64,000 bases of DNA from Euborellia annulipes (GCA_023213315.1 JAKCPI010003050.1:115486-179485), one strand, 5' to 3'; shown: positions 11,660 to 23,185, numbered from the stretch's first letter. A program made the numbers and translations. The notes: generated by a model not told the origin, from the sequence alone.

Positions 11660-12045
11660 CAATTTATAATTGCTAGATTTCGAAATTAAATATACCATCA
11701 AGGTCATAGTATTTTATCCAAGGCCTATGATATATTAAATGATCTTGGAACAAGCTTAATCTCTCTATAATAATATCTTAACTGATATCCCAGCTCCTCC
11801 ACCATATACCATTATTTTTTGCCTTTTAATATTATAGTCAATAATCAAGGAAGGTTTTCTTTAATATTTAATTAATTATATTTTATTCCAATTAAAAAAA
11901 AATATTTTTTCTTTAATTAGAAAATGTCTATCATGGGGTCGTCCACATATTACCTTACGCCTTTTTTCTAATCCCCCCATGTCACAGTTGGTCACATACA
12001 ACAAACCCTTCTCAAATATTATGTCACAATTAGCCTTGTAAGAAC
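11660..12045 (-). repeat. Motif-bearing repeat, copy C (inverted)
   Basis: This is the reverse complement of copy B over nearly its full length: AAATATACCATCAAGGTCAT, TTTATCCAAGGCCTATGATA, TTGGAACAAGCTTAATC, ATCCCAGCTCCTCCACCATA, CTTTAATTAGAAAATG, GGGTCGTCCACATATTACCT, then ATGTCACAGTTGG and ATGTCACAATTAG. Confidence 0.8.
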
Positions 12046-13140
12046 GTAATTCCCATATTGCCCACCAGGGGCAATTTCTTCTGCAGAATTGATAGACGGA
12101 TATTACTCTAAATAACCTGTAGATAATGTAAATGGTGTAATAAGATCCCCTTCATATTAGGTATGGAAAATAACCAACAATCAATCATCTTGTTCTACTT
12201 CCGTCTGTTATTACTCAACATCCCATTTTGATCCATTATGAAAAATTCTCCCTGTATATATACGTATATTTATCTTAATGTATTTCTGATTGATGTAATA
12301 TTGATAGAATTTTTAAATAGACCCAACGAAATGACTTTTTGTGTCAACGAAACCAAATTAGAAAATGTGTGCAGTGAGGTCATAAGTTTTTAATGCAATT
12401 CGAATCCAACCTGATTATGAATAAATTGATAAAGAGTTCGATTTCGATTTGAAAAATTGTTGGTAGCACTGAACGCCACCATGCAGCGTTAAAAGATTCG
12501 CTTCTGCTATTAAATTATTCTTTGAATATATATAATCAAGTTATGCCTGTTATTTTATTCTAAATAATATTATTGACGTTACCCTGTCAGGAGAAGCGTT
12601 AATAATTAATACGTTAGATTATAACATTGATTTATTAATATATAGAAGAAAATAGACGTAGAGTTAATATTGAATTTCATTAAAAAGAAGAATTTATTAT
12701 TTAAAATAATCCTTTAATATTATAAAGCAATAATAAACAAGAGGTAAAGCGATATGAATACAAAAGAACAAAAGAAAATAACAATTTAATAGTATAAACA
12801 TGATATTGTAGGTTAAATTTCAGAAATTCGATATAATAATGACAACATAATTTGATCTTAATATATTTGCCGAAAATTCATCATGAAATTGTAGAAGTTT
12901 GTTAAATTAACCCTAAGGATTGGGATGAGAGAAAAATTGAATTCGATCCAGATCCAAAAAAAAAAGGATTTCGATGATCCGAAAATCCTGGATCGGGCAG
13001 TATTTGATTTAAATAAAAGGCCTCCTTAGTTAGTTCTACATATTTCTAGGGGGATTTTGCTTGCCCATAGGAGACTTTGTTAGGTTATTTTTTGCTTGAA
13101 CCCGAGTTCCGTGGCTACTCTAGATCCATCATTAACAATA
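12046..13140. other. Non-coding DNA, no gene seen
   Basis: AT-rich throughout. A GATCCAGATCC...GATCCGAAAATCCTGGATCG stretch near 12940-12995 echoes the GATC-rich block at 48150-48440 and may be a decayed DNA-transposon end. Confidence 0.4.
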
Positions 13141-13150
13141 TGGCACGTTT

Positions 13151-13292
13151 GATGAAGGATATGTAATAAGTAATTGGCCTCCACGAAATAAAACTCTCTG
13201 TACAGGAAACAGTTTCGGCTATAGATGGACTTATCTAATTAAAGAGAGTTTTATTTCTTGTAGGCTAATAACCTAGCTACATGATCCTTCAT
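13151..13292. repeat. Foldback element, about 50-bp arms
   Basis: The left arm (13151-13201) holds GATGAAGGATATGTA, GTAATTGGCCT and CGAAATAAAACTCTCTG. The right arm (13241-13292) is its inverse, with AAGAGAGTTTTATTTC, AGGCTAATAACC and CATGATCCTTCATC. The loop is about 40 bases and contains CAGTTTCGGCTATAG. Confidence 0.8.
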
Positions 13293-13846
13293 CTATTGTT
13301 TAAATACATCAGCCACTTTACTCCTGCAAAGGATATATCTGTCAGTCCAATGAATATGTGGTCAAGTCGAGGGTCTAAGATAAGCAGCAAGGTATTTTCT
13401 TCGCTGTATATAAGTGGGCAGGTCGACGAGGCTCGCTCGAAACATAGTTTTTAAGGTGTGCGCTTTTGGAAATCAATCTTAATCTTCTGTTTTGTAAACT
13501 TTGTCCTGAAAAATAAACAAAATCGACTTTACCACCTGACAAATATAAAAAGGAATAGTAAATTAACAAAAATGATTTGGAGAAGAGGAAACTTGCAAAA
13601 GCAGAGAACTATTGGATATTGTTTTGTTATTGATAAATAAATATATCCATTTTCCATGAGTCAATCCTTTCTCTATTCTATTCTACTACAAGAAGTGATA
13701 ATTGTGATGACGATCCGAGTACCCCGCCCCCCTGCTGATGGATCATTCAACAGTTCGGTGGATTAATCAAAATCAGTAGAAAACAGTGAAATAGCCAAAT
13801 ACAAAGAACGAACTTCTGATCAAGATGATATATATAATATATAAAA

Positions 13847-14068
13847 TTTTATAATCCGTATATTTCTGATGCATTAACACATCCTTGATCAGCGGATAGT
13901 TTCAGGAGCCACAATTGTTATAAGTGAAGCTATGGTTCTAACGAGTTTTTCGAGCGAAATATTGCTTTCCAGAAAACTCCATAAAGAATACAAGATCACA
14001 AGAGTTACTGAAACAATCCGCTGATGAAGGGTTGCTGTTAATTCATCCGAAAAATACGGATTATAAAA
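13847..14068. repeat. Foldback element with ribozyme-like cores in the arms
   Basis: The arms at 13847-13905 and 14008-14068 pair over TTTTATAATCCGTAT..., ATTAACA..., ATCAGCGGAT...TTTCAG. The right arm on the plus strand contains CTGATGA (14021-14027) and GAAA (14049-14052) separated by about 21 bases. The left arm on the minus strand holds a decayed CTGATCA...GAAA. This spacing resembles the hammerhead ribozyme core, but flanking helices were not established. Confidence 0.7.
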
Positions 14069-14074
14069 CCCACG

Positions 14075-15315
14075 AGAATTGATTTTTATCGAAGATTCGG
14101 GATATTTTTCCGAATTTAATAGAGAAGCACGATAAACAAGTATAATACGTAGATAATAAGAGAATAATCAATATACAAGTCTCGTAAATATTTTGTTTAT
14201 TGATTGAATCTTTATTTCTTTTATATTTATGATTGTGAACATTTTTCCAGACTTTTATTCTCTTAATTTAATCCCCCCACCTCCTTTTTTCAGGGAAACC
14301 CTCAGGACATAAACAACCCTTGAGCGGATATTTCCCCTCTTATATTTTTTAAGATTATTGAACGTATGCCACAATAAATAATTCGGCCAACATTATATGA
14401 ACGTATAAATATCCCTTGACGTTATTACCTTCCCAACTAAAAGGAAACGAGGGAGGGAGTCGCTCTGCCCTCTCTTTCAGGTATTTTCAATAACAGTGAG
14501 GGAAAAATTAGCTTCTATTCTTTATTTGGATTAAGCCGGAAACAAAACAGAGAGGGAATTTTGTCCTTGTTGTTGTTGTTGGGATTTATAAGTTTTCATA
14601 AAACAAAAATGTTCTCTCTCCTTTTACAATTCAATTATATTTATGTTTAACGGAACGTTCCGTAGATAACACAATTTATAATTAACGGAAAAATATATAC
14701 AAATTATTGTATCATATTTCATTCTAATATTGGAGCTATTGTATGTACAAGAGACGATGTTTCTCTGAAATGCAATAGTCAAATATCGCAGTTTGCGGGT
14801 GGATTCACTGCGTTACCAACCACTCTATTTCTTTGTATTGTTTTTTCTGTTTCCTCTCCTAACTTTCTAATCTGTTTAAACATATATTAACTTTATCTAT
14901 TAATATAATCTAATTTTGTTTTTTATTGTAGTTTAGAAATAACATCTAGTTTTTAAAATCACGGGGGGTCCGGAAACCTCCGTTTGTTCTAATGGCCTAA
15001 AGGTCGTAAAAGAATTATTGGTGCAGGATGGTTCGACTAATAATTTATTAGTTCCTTGGGACATATACAAGTTATATACATTAATGATTATTGACAAGAA
15101 ATTAATTTAGTGTTTAATAAGCATCTATTTATGAGAAAGCGAGAGAGCGTCTTGTGACAAACATATCTTTAAGGTTTCCCGGCAAGTGGTTACACATTCT
15201 TGTACACAGAGAGTACGGATTTCTCTCACATGTTGTAAGTTTATGCTTTGGGATTAATAAATCCTTCCCATTTCTGTAATTATGGGATAAATAAATAAAT
15301 AAAAAACACACAACT
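14075..15315. other. AT-rich non-coding DNA
   Basis: No gene, SINE or clear inverted repeat was recognised. It contains one GGAACGTTCC palindrome near 14652. Confidence 0.45.
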
Positions 15316-15321
15316 AGCACG

Positions 15322-15927
15322 TTAGGACTTGACAAAATTTATTAAAGATTTAATCATAGGTGGCAGAGGACTATAATCCCAAGTATTGACAGACAAACCG
15401 TTCCACAAATCAATTGATCCTACAAACCTAGATTCTTCTGAATTTTCCTCCTATGATCAACCCTACTATAATAATTTGGTTCGCGAAATCTACTTGTTAT
15501 CTCCTCCCAACTCCTAATACACCTTAAACATTACCCTCAATTTTGCCCACTCCCTCCTTTCTAATAGACTAGCCCACCCTAATTTTCTAATCATCAAACT
15601 AGGACTACTAAATCTATCAAATTTTCCAAAAACAAATCTAGCCGCCCTCCTCTGAACCATTTCTATCTTCCCCTCTAACTGCTGCGAATGTTTGTCCCAC
15701 ACCATTGAACAATAAGTTAAATAAACTTTGGACTTGACTTTGGATTGAGCAACCGAAAGCATAGAAAAATCTGGGAAATTCCGCCTAAGATAGAGAACGG
15801 CACGAAATATATATAGACTGGTAAAGGTCATTATTTTCAACCTCCTGAAAATATCCCTACCAGGGTGCATCGGAATTTGCACCCACAATATCCTCTCAGG
15901 CCTCTTTTGAAGGATAAACACCCCCAT
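15322..15927 (-). pseudogene. Non-LTR retrotransposon ORF2, reverse transcriptase C-terminus (decayed)
   Basis: On the minus strand, one frame reads VYLTYCSMVWDKHSQQLEGK, then IEMVQRRAARFVFGKFDR and MIRKLGWASLLERR. This is the thumb/C-terminal region shared by many Jockey/CR1-type LINEs (L.Y.S.VWDPH...K.E.VQRRAARF...LGW..L..RR). A stop after MFKVY ends that frame. After shifts the sequence continues as RFREPNYYSRVDHRRK and DLWNGLSVNTWDYSPLPP, ending MIKSLINFVKS and stop at 15322. That matches the usual D.WN.LP...V end. The catalytic YxDD region is absent. Confidence 0.85.
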
Positions 15928-16572
15928 CCAGTCACTATTCTATATACCCTTACCTCGATTGTTGGCAATTATATCAATTATACTGATGGGATTCTAGAGT
16001 GTTTCGTACTTCAATCTGGAGTTGGCCAAGTTGAGAAACTCAGAAATGGTACTCTACTGGTAGATATCATGAATGATAAACAGATGGAACAGCTTTCTGA
16101 TGATATAGCAGTCAAGATTATATGAGCTTTTGGACCAACTTAAGAGTTGACGAATACAGGGTTGATAATACTCCTACTTTGATTTTAACTTTTGGCACTC
16201 TAGATCTTCCTACATAGATAAAGGTAGGTTATTATAGCGTGCTTGTCAGGCAGAACACAGTACGTTGTTTTTTCTCACACTGCTAAGCACTCCCGAGTCC
16301 GAGAGACTCTTGAGAACTCAAAATAGATCTATTGTATGTTAAATCAAGTCCGGTTTTGAACCCCGAAATGGTATAGATTTCCATTGTTACCAGTTCGGGG
16401 GCCTAATGGGAATAAAAGTTAGGGTTCAATGTCGGAGCTAGGCCAACTTCGGACCTATTCACGGAGATTAAACTAGGCGCTAAATTTCGACGAGGGAGAT
16501 TAGATGTGTTTAAGTGCGTCAACTGCATAGGTGACCACGCTGCCTTTTCAAAGGAATGCCCTTAAAAATTGC
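15865..16572 (+). pseudogene. Jockey-type LINE ORF1 (gag-like) remnant with zinc-knuckle piece
   Basis: The first open frame ends LECFVLQSGVGQVEKLRNGT, LLVDIMNDKQMEQL. This resembles the RNA-binding segment of Jockey-clade ORF1 proteins (K.LRNG.LLVE...KQ...L). After a shift comes VDNTPTLILTFGTLDLP and KVGYYSVLVRQNTV, again typical ORF1. At about 16490-16560, GRLDVFKCVNCIGDHAAFSK and ECP matches the C..C.G.H...S..CP zinc knuckle of these proteins. A foreign block at 16330-16445 interrupts the two parts. It runs opposite to the LINE at 15322-15927, so they are separate insertions. Confidence 0.75.
16330..16445 (+). repeat. Diverged repeat, inverse copy at 21560-21705
   Basis: It contains AGATCTATTG, TTTTGAACCCCGAAATGGTA, TTACCAGTTCGGGG, GGGAATAAAAGTTAGGGT and TCAATGTCGGAGCTAGG. 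The reverse complement of 21560-21705 has the same words in the same order, with about 15-20 extra bases. It sits inside the LINE ORF1 remnant and so inserted after it. Confidence 0.8.
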
Positions 16573-17284
16573 TATGCTCCCCTTCTGGTCATATACTCCG
16601 AACTTTTATTTCTAAGCTTCATTAACGCATATTAAAATTAATATTTAAAAAAATCAACTTCTCTACCTCTTAAATGAACTTTTTCTTATTTATTTATTCA
16701 TAACAAAAAAAGAAAAAGGAAATATCGATCATTTTAATTTAAAAAGATGAGAATTTTTAAAATCTAATTAAAATTCATTAAATATTTTCATTTGGCACAA
16801 ACTTTTGTTTGTACTCAAGAAAAAAAAATGATTTTTCTTTTTGTTATTAGATAAAAATTTAAATAATAATTGAAAAATCTCTCTCTGATAATTCAAAGTA
16901 TCTTTAAATCAAATCATTTTTGTATTTTTTAATTAATAAAAATTCAAAGAACAAACCCAAGTTTAATAATAATAATAATACAAAAAGTGTGACGTCATCA
17001 GGTAGATGCGTTCACTTTGAACAATAACTAAAGGTCAAGGTGCAACGACTGAACCGTCTAGAGTCGCGCGGCTCTAGCCTGCTTTTGAACCCATTCCTAT
17101 GGCAGCGTCAAATTTTCCCGCGTTTTTCACTCATTCCCATGAAGTTAGTCACAATAGTTACATAAAAAGCATGATGTTACAATAAGTTTTTTGAATTTGA
17201 TTTTAACATAGATGGTACAAATATTATTATTAAATCAATATATACACATAATACAATCAGTGGCGTCATTCCAACTTTGTTTAG
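16573..17284. other. AT-rich non-coding DNA
   Basis: No gene seen. A short, more GC-rich stretch near 16990-17130 (with GACGTCATC and GTCGCGCGGCTCTAG) was not identified. Confidence 0.4.
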
Positions 17285-17287
17285 ATT

Positions 17288-17455
17288 ATATTCGCCTCAT
17301 TTACATTCGTAGCCAACTTCACATACATTTCTTACTTGCCAAGAAAATTACTACTACTACTACTACTACTACATTTCTCACTTCTGACTAACGTGTGAAG
17401 TGAGCAACGCCTGTGAATGAAGTGAAGTTGACTACGAATGTAAGCGAGGGGAAGT
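17288..17455. repeat. Foldback element with (TAC) microsatellite in the loop
   Basis: The left arm, TTTACATTCGTAGCCAACTT then CAC, pairs with GTGAAGTTGACTACGAATGT then AA further right. The loop carries a TAC/ACT trinucleotide run near 17349-17373. A fainter third copy of the CACTTC/GAAGTG word lies in the loop. Confidence 0.8.
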
Positions 17456-18149
17456 TAGCCACTATAAACCCCTTCAGTTAGTGTTGACTTGTAGCCTATC
17501 TCTCTGATGACGGCTCCAGAATTTTATTGTAATCAATACGATTTATGACAAAAAAATATTTCAAATTTTTATTTGATTCAATCATAAAATATATTTTGTT
17601 TATTTTATTTTCAATTTATAAAATAAAAAGTTGTATTTTGTGTTATTTTAACATTTTATATATTAACATATAAAAAAGAATGTTATATTCTTTTTTTAGC
17701 GCTTGTGTCATCGTCTTTTATGAATTTTTTAAATATAATAACCCATCAAAAGTGAATAAACAATAGCTATATTAATATAGGGCCAAGGGTTTATCCTAAG
17801 TAAATGTTAATATTTGTTAAATCTTGAGAGAGAGATCATCATCTGGGGGCTCGCCTTAAAGCAAACATTTCAGATGAAATAGCCAATTTGACAATTCAAA
17901 TTTAATTTTGTTCCATATTCTTTAAAAATTTGTACATCTAATTAACTAGATCCCTCGGAGTTGACTAATCATATGATTAAATAAGAGCCCAGGTGGTAGT
18001 TAAGACCCAAAGGCTTAACTAAGGAGTGAAATTAGACAACACAAACCTTGTTTATTTATTTTTTTGTAAATTTTTAATTTTTTTGTTAAAAAATTGAGGC
18101 CTTAATTAAGTTGCTAACTTCACTAAACTTCCTTTTCCTCCCTCAGTTA

Positions 18150-20075
18150 GCTATTCTCTAAAAACAAAATTTAACATCATAAATTGGGTGGTTAAAAATA
18201 AAGTAATAACCCCGGTGTTAAAAAATGATATTTTCTAAACTAAGTTTTAACCGCGACGTTAACATGTTGCTTTTATTTCAAAGCAATCAAAATCACTTCC
18301 TTGCCTCAAATCTATAAACAAAAACTTTAAAGCCAAAGCGTTAACATTTAGTAAATAGTGTTAAAAATTAATGTCATGTCTAAGGGGTGCCTTTAATATT
18401 TTAACGTCTTGTTTAAAATAAACATGGCGGCCTTAACCTAAAAAGTAAGGTTATTATTTTGATAGCTTTGAAATAAAAGCAACATGTTAACGTCGCTGTT
18501 AAGACTTTGTTTAGAGAATAGCATTTTTTAACGCAGATTGTTTTTACATTACTTTTTGACACCCATTTGTATTTTAACGTCTGTTTTTATAGAATAGACC
18601 TGAGGGTGTTCTTGATGATTTGTTATCTGTCGAATAAGCTTGTTACTTGACTAGGAGTGATGAAACCTGTCCTTAATGTTAAATCTTGGCATCTAATTAT
18701 TTAGTGTAATCCCGGCTTATAGCTATCACTCAGCTAATATTCAATAAACACCCCCCCCCCCCCCCCTTGATGAGATAATCACCAGAGTGGAAGCTTAGAG
18801 TGCAATTAGTTGACCCCTTAGGGGACAGGAAATCTTTCCTCTAGTCAATTAATAATATCTGAAATATCGCATCGTTCTGGCTATCAATAGCAATTGCCCT
18901 TGCCAGTGTGTGCGTGTCGACATGGATTGTGCCTCTGAGACCGCCTATCAATAACTAAGTTAAGCGAAGGAGATATAAATGATGGTCAAAGGCGGAATGG
19001 AGAGCCGCGTTTTAATCATCATCAAAATTGGATAAGATAAAAGACGGAACGTTCCACAGTTGCGTTAGATATACAGTATGTACTAAAAAAAAACCCAAAA
19101 TTATGGATTTTGTTATTTTAATTTTTAATTTTAAGGTTAGAAAAAAATTTCTTATAGCTTTTCGGCGGATATTTAAAAGGGGACTTCCACGTAAGTGAGA
19201 GTTGCAAGGAGACGACTAGCGCTCTAGTCAAGTAAGGTCAAAAAAGCAATGTAAAAACAATCAGCGTTAAAAAAATGCCATTCAAAATCACTTCCTTGCC
19301 TCAAATAGCTATTCTGTAAACAAAAATTTAAAAGCCAAAGCGTGTACATTTAGTAAATAGTGTTAAAAATTAATGCCATGTCTAAGGGGTGCCTTTAATA
19401 CTTTAACGTCGTGTTTAAAATAAACATTGCCTCCTTAACCTAAAAAAAGGTTATTATTTTGATAGCTTTGAAATAAAAGAAACATATTAACGTCGCTGTT
19501 AAAACATTGTTTAGAGAATAGCATTTTTTAAACTCTGATTGTTTTTACATTACTTTTAACATCCATTTGTTTATTTTAAATTTTAACGTCTGTTTTTAGA
19601 GAATAGATCTGATTGGGTGTTAAAAAGTAAAGTAATAACACCAGCGTTATAAAATGCTATTCTCTAAACCAAGTTTTAACATTTTACTTTTTAGCACCAG
19701 GTGTTAATGATCTATATGAAGAAGATAGCTATGTTTTCTGCTTGTTTGAGTTATTTCACCCCTCGATGATCTTCTGCGCATGCGCATTACTAACTTGATT
19801 TGTTAGTCTCATTCTAGTAGGCCTATCTGACACACCAGCGTTAAAAAAATGCTATTCTCTAAACAAAATTTAAACAGCGACGTTAACTAGCTGCTTTTAT
19901 CCCAAAGCTGTCAAAATCATAACTGGTTGGTTAAAGAGGCCATTTTTATTCATTAAATACGGCGTTAAAATATTGAAAGCACCTCGTAGACATGACATTA
20001 ATTATTACACTATTGGCTACATGTTAACGCTTTGGCGTTAAGGTTTTGGCTTACAGAATAGCAAGCAATTTGAGA
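18150..20075. repeat. Cluster of three related foldback repeats rich in GTTAA/AACGTTAA
   Basis: Copies lie at about 18178-18600, 19248-19700 and 19828-20072. Copy 1 is itself palindromic: TTAACCGCGACGTTAACATG and TTGCTTTTATTTCAAAGC on the left face GCTTTGAAATAAAAGCAACA and TGTTAACGTCGCTGTTAA on the right. Copy 2 keeps the right half in the same orientation: GCCAAAGCG, GTCTAAGGGGTGCC, TTAACGTCGTGTTT. Copy 3 has the middle inverted, with GGCACC becoming GCACCTCGTAGACATGACAT. All share GCTATTCTCTAAAC at arm ends. No coding potential is seen. Confidence 0.85.
18749..18766 (+). repeat. Poly(C) run
   Basis: About eighteen consecutive C in AT-rich surroundings. Similar C or G runs occur near 9795, 24986, 29480, 55970 and 63510, so homopolymer G/C tracts are a local feature. 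Confidence 0.9.
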
Positions 20076-20234
20076 TATCTTTATTAATGAATTAATTAAC
20101 AAGGAGGTGTTAAAAGGAACTAATTTGACTTTGTATAGATTTAAAGACTGTTGCATGCCTCCCAACGATATGCAAGAAATCTATATTATTTAATATTATA
20201 GACAAAACAGCACAAGGAATTTTTAACCGTTCAA

Positions 20235-20513
20235 TTGGAAGATGGAGGTTAATAAAATAAAATAAAAATTTTATTTTCCTGAATGGAAACTGACTAACTA
20301 CAGTAATATTGGTTTCGGTTGATCATGTAACCATCATTAGGTCTGTAATTAACATAAAAAAGACCCTTTTACCATTTTTATTGTAGTAATTGATGTCATT
20401 TGTCTGTTTTAATTACAGTTCTGATAATGGCTGCATGATTAACCGAAATCAATATTTGTGCAGTTGGTCGTCCAATAAAATTATTTTATTTTATTTAACT
20501 CCATCTGCAACTG
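20235..20513. repeat. Foldback element with hammerhead-like cores in both arms
   Basis: The arms at 20235-20352 and 20409-20513 pair over AGATGGAG.TTAA, AAAATAAAATAA, AATATTG.TTTCGGTT.AT and TCTGTAATTAA. The minus strand of the left arm (20311-20340) reads CTAATGATGGTTACATGATC then AACCGAAACC, where GGTT and AACC form a 4-bp stem ending at GAAA. The plus strand of the right arm (20421-20450) has CTGATAATGGCTGCATGATT then AACCGAAATC. Known hammerhead cores have CUGANGA, stem II, GAAA. Confidence 0.75.
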
Positions 20514-21390
20514 CTACAGGCACAGTAATCGTTCAACTAATATGGAATTAAATCATAAAATTAATTATCCACTGATACTCTAAAGAAAAACACAAAAATG
20601 ATGCCTAAAGGCAGGGTGACTAAGAAAGAATGAAAAAGAAAAAAATCGCCTTAAACGGACCACGCAACTAGTCAAAAATAAAACAAAGATCCCAACGTTT
20701 TATACAATCTACCGAAGAATACAGAATATATCATTCCCATCAAATTGGTCTCCTTTTTTAGATACACTCACACCCTTATCTTTTATCAAGGAACGTTCCC
20801 CTATTTCATTTCATTTCATAAACAAACAAACAAAAAATTAATGCTTTTTATTCATTTCTAAAAAAAGAGTAAAAACTTTTCCTTTTTTTATATAACCTAT
20901 AAATGGACTTTAAAATGTGTATTTTTTTCCATTTCATTTATCAAATGGATATTCAATTTATGTGGGCCTGTGTAGGAAATTTAATTACGGTAATACTCTC
21001 TTTGCCTCTCGCTTCCCAGAACCTCCCACCATGTGACGTATTTTTTAATTATCAACTTTTGGTGTAAATCTTCATCTTTCTAACTATTCAAATAGAGATT
21101 AATATATTAGGTTGTAAACTTACTATTTTGGAAAATTGGAAAAACTGTTAATCAACGTATTCATAGCATTTTTAAAACGTGCTACATCGTTCTAAATAAA
21201 TGCTAATCAGGAGGAGGTAGGTCTGGGTGCGAAAGGGTTTCTCAATGAAGTTGCAACAAGTGTTTCCTTTACAGTTTTTGCAAAAATATTAATCTGCAAT
21301 CCTGTTACTTGCTATCGATGATCTTTTTGGCAACAGATAATCGATCAAATAACGTTTGTTGATATCAACAGTAACTGTTTCAATGAGCTT
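20514..21390. other. AT-rich non-coding DNA
   Basis: No gene or repeat recognised apart from a GGAACGTTCC word near 20791. Confidence 0.4.
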
Positions 21391-21396
21391 TTTTGG

Positions 21397-21588
21397 ATGC
21401 CCATCAAAATTGCCACTTTTAAAAGTTGGAATCAAAATCTAGACAGTTTGGGTAAGATGGAGCATGATCTCCATAAGCTTGAACAAGAATTTGATGAGTC
21501 TGATAATTTAGTTCTTACTTTAATCCCTCTGACCCTGGATAGGGTCGATTTAGAGCACTGTAACCCTAGCTCCGACATTGAACCCTGA
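21397..21588 (+). other. Short open frame, unidentified
   Basis: The frame reads MPIKIATFKSWNQNLDSLGK, then KMEHDLHKLEQEFDESDN. It has coding-like composition but no recognised homology, and its end overlaps the repeat shared with 16330-16445. It may be a remnant of a mobile-element protein. It is not claimed as a gene. Confidence 0.2.
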
Positions 21589-21705
21589 CCCTAACTTTTA
21601 TTCCCATTTTGTCCAACATTGGTCCCCGAACTGGTAAAAATGGATATTTGTACCATTTTGGGGTTCAAAGTCGGACCTAATTTAAGATGCAATAGATCTA
21701 CTTCG
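21560..21705 (-). repeat. Diverged repeat, inverse copy of 16330-16445
   Basis: Reverse complement of the block inside the LINE ORF1 remnant, sharing CCCTAGCTCCGACATTGAAC, ACCCTAACTTTTATTCCCAT, CCCCGAACTGGTAA and TACCATTTTGGGGTTCAAAG. The plus-strand sequence to 21807 also has an open frame without homology. Confidence 0.8.
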
Positions 21706-21809
21706 AATCCCCAAGACCTAGAATATTTTCGATTTGGGTACTGCAAAGAACTATCAAAAACGTCTCTTGAAAAGATAGCTTTACTGCCAAAAGATTCCAC
21801 TGATTAAAA

Positions 21810-22905
21810 TGAAGTTTACCACGTAATAATTATAGCCCAGCTACAGGGAAGCAGTGAAAATATTTTGATATATTTAGAGAGATAGTAAAAAAGTTAACGA
21901 AATTCTCCATCACCCAAAGCAGGCGACGCAACTGGTTTATTATAAATATTAATAATCTTTTTTTTAAATATAAACTAAAGTTGGTCATCTAAATTTTTAT
22001 TTCCCTAGCCATCTTCATTAAATCCTTTATGAGAGAGTCGTATATGATGATGTCGCCAATTAGATTTTGAAAGTGTCAATAAACGGATTGAGGATTCCGG
22101 AAAGTGAGTGACCAAGCGAAAGAGAGAGAGAAAATTCATCCCTGGGTCTCCTGTATTACGAGCGGCCGTAAAAATTTAATACATGCCTTGAAGGGCAGAA
22201 GGGGTGAGGAAATTCCAGTCACGATCGACCCCTGGGGAGTAAGCGAGAAAGAGAGGCTCTTGCTATGAATCAACCAACCAGCCAAACTTACACCCCCTCC
22301 CCCTCCCCTTTTTGCTTCCCTTTTTTTTGTGCTTCAAAGTCGCTCGATAAGTTTTTGCCAATCCGATGGATAGCGAATTCAATCGTTGATCCTTTGATTA
22401 ATTCTTTTCTAGAATAATAAACAGATAGCAATAAATAAAAAAATAAAAAAAAAAAAACCGCTTGTCTTTTTATTATCTGACAACTCGCTAATCAGAATCT
22501 CTTCTTTCAAAGTTATTTGTCATATTTTAATATTCCTTTTTCTACGGATTCTCAATGTCAATAGAGACATATTTCATGAAATAACTGTTGATTTCATTCC
22601 ACAATTATAAAATTTTGGATCTACATGGTGGTGTCAGCTGGGATTGGGAAATTTTATACAATCATAATTTGATGCAGAAAATTGGATAGAATACAAATAA
22701 CCATGGAATTGGATAAGGGGAAACGCACATTAAGATTTTTTGTGTTTTGGGAAATAACATTCTCTCAACGCTTTTCCACTTCAGAAGGTAATTTTTGTGA
22801 CAAGCGGAACTTAAATCCAAGTAGTGTGGCATAATAAAAAAAGAACTCCCGCTGTGGTGTGGTATGTAGGTATGAAGAGTACAATGCGTCCTCTCAACCA
22901 TTATC
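21810..22905. other. AT-rich non-coding DNA
   Basis: No gene seen. A loose copy of the dispersed motif (ATGGTGGTGTCAGCTGGGAT) lies at about 22625-22645. Confidence 0.45.
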
Positions 22906-22907
22906 GT

Positions 22908-23185
22908 GGTTTTCTAAATTGGAGGCTATAGTACAGTAGTTCCCCTATTTTTGATCATATAGGCTCAGTGAACCTTATACCAGAACCAATTGAGAAAAAT
23001 TATCTTGTCTGGCCCGGGAATCGAACCCGAGTATACTATTACTTCTCAGCAGGGGAGAATAATACTGTTATTGTATGAATAGCACAACGGGTCCATTTTA
23101 GTTTTCTAGATCGGAGGCTGTAGTAGCTCTCCAATTTTTCATCACATAGTTTGGGTGAACCTCATACCAACGGAGAATGGTGGGC
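22908..23185 (-). repeat. tRNA-derived SINE with duplicated body
   Basis: On the minus strand, 23097-22996 reads GACCCGTTGTGCTATTCATA, later CTCCCCTGCTGAGAAG, and then a clean B box in TCGGGTTCGATTCCCGGGCC. The TCGGG/CCCGG stem closes on the T-loop. The acceptor stem does not pair, so this is a SINE head and not a working tRNA. The body that follows (22995-22908) is repeated directly at 23180-23099: GTTTTCTA.ATTGGAGGCT, GGTGAACC..ATACCA. Confidence 0.7.

Noticed and set aside
17349..17373. Possible CRISPR-like regular repeat
   Set aside because: It is a simple TAC/ACT microsatellite. No spaced direct repeats of CRISPR type occur anywhere in the window.
22996..23097. Possible functional tRNA gene on the minus strand (clean B box)
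   Set aside because: The acceptor stem does not pair and the A-box half is poor. The flanking body is duplicated, as in a SINE.
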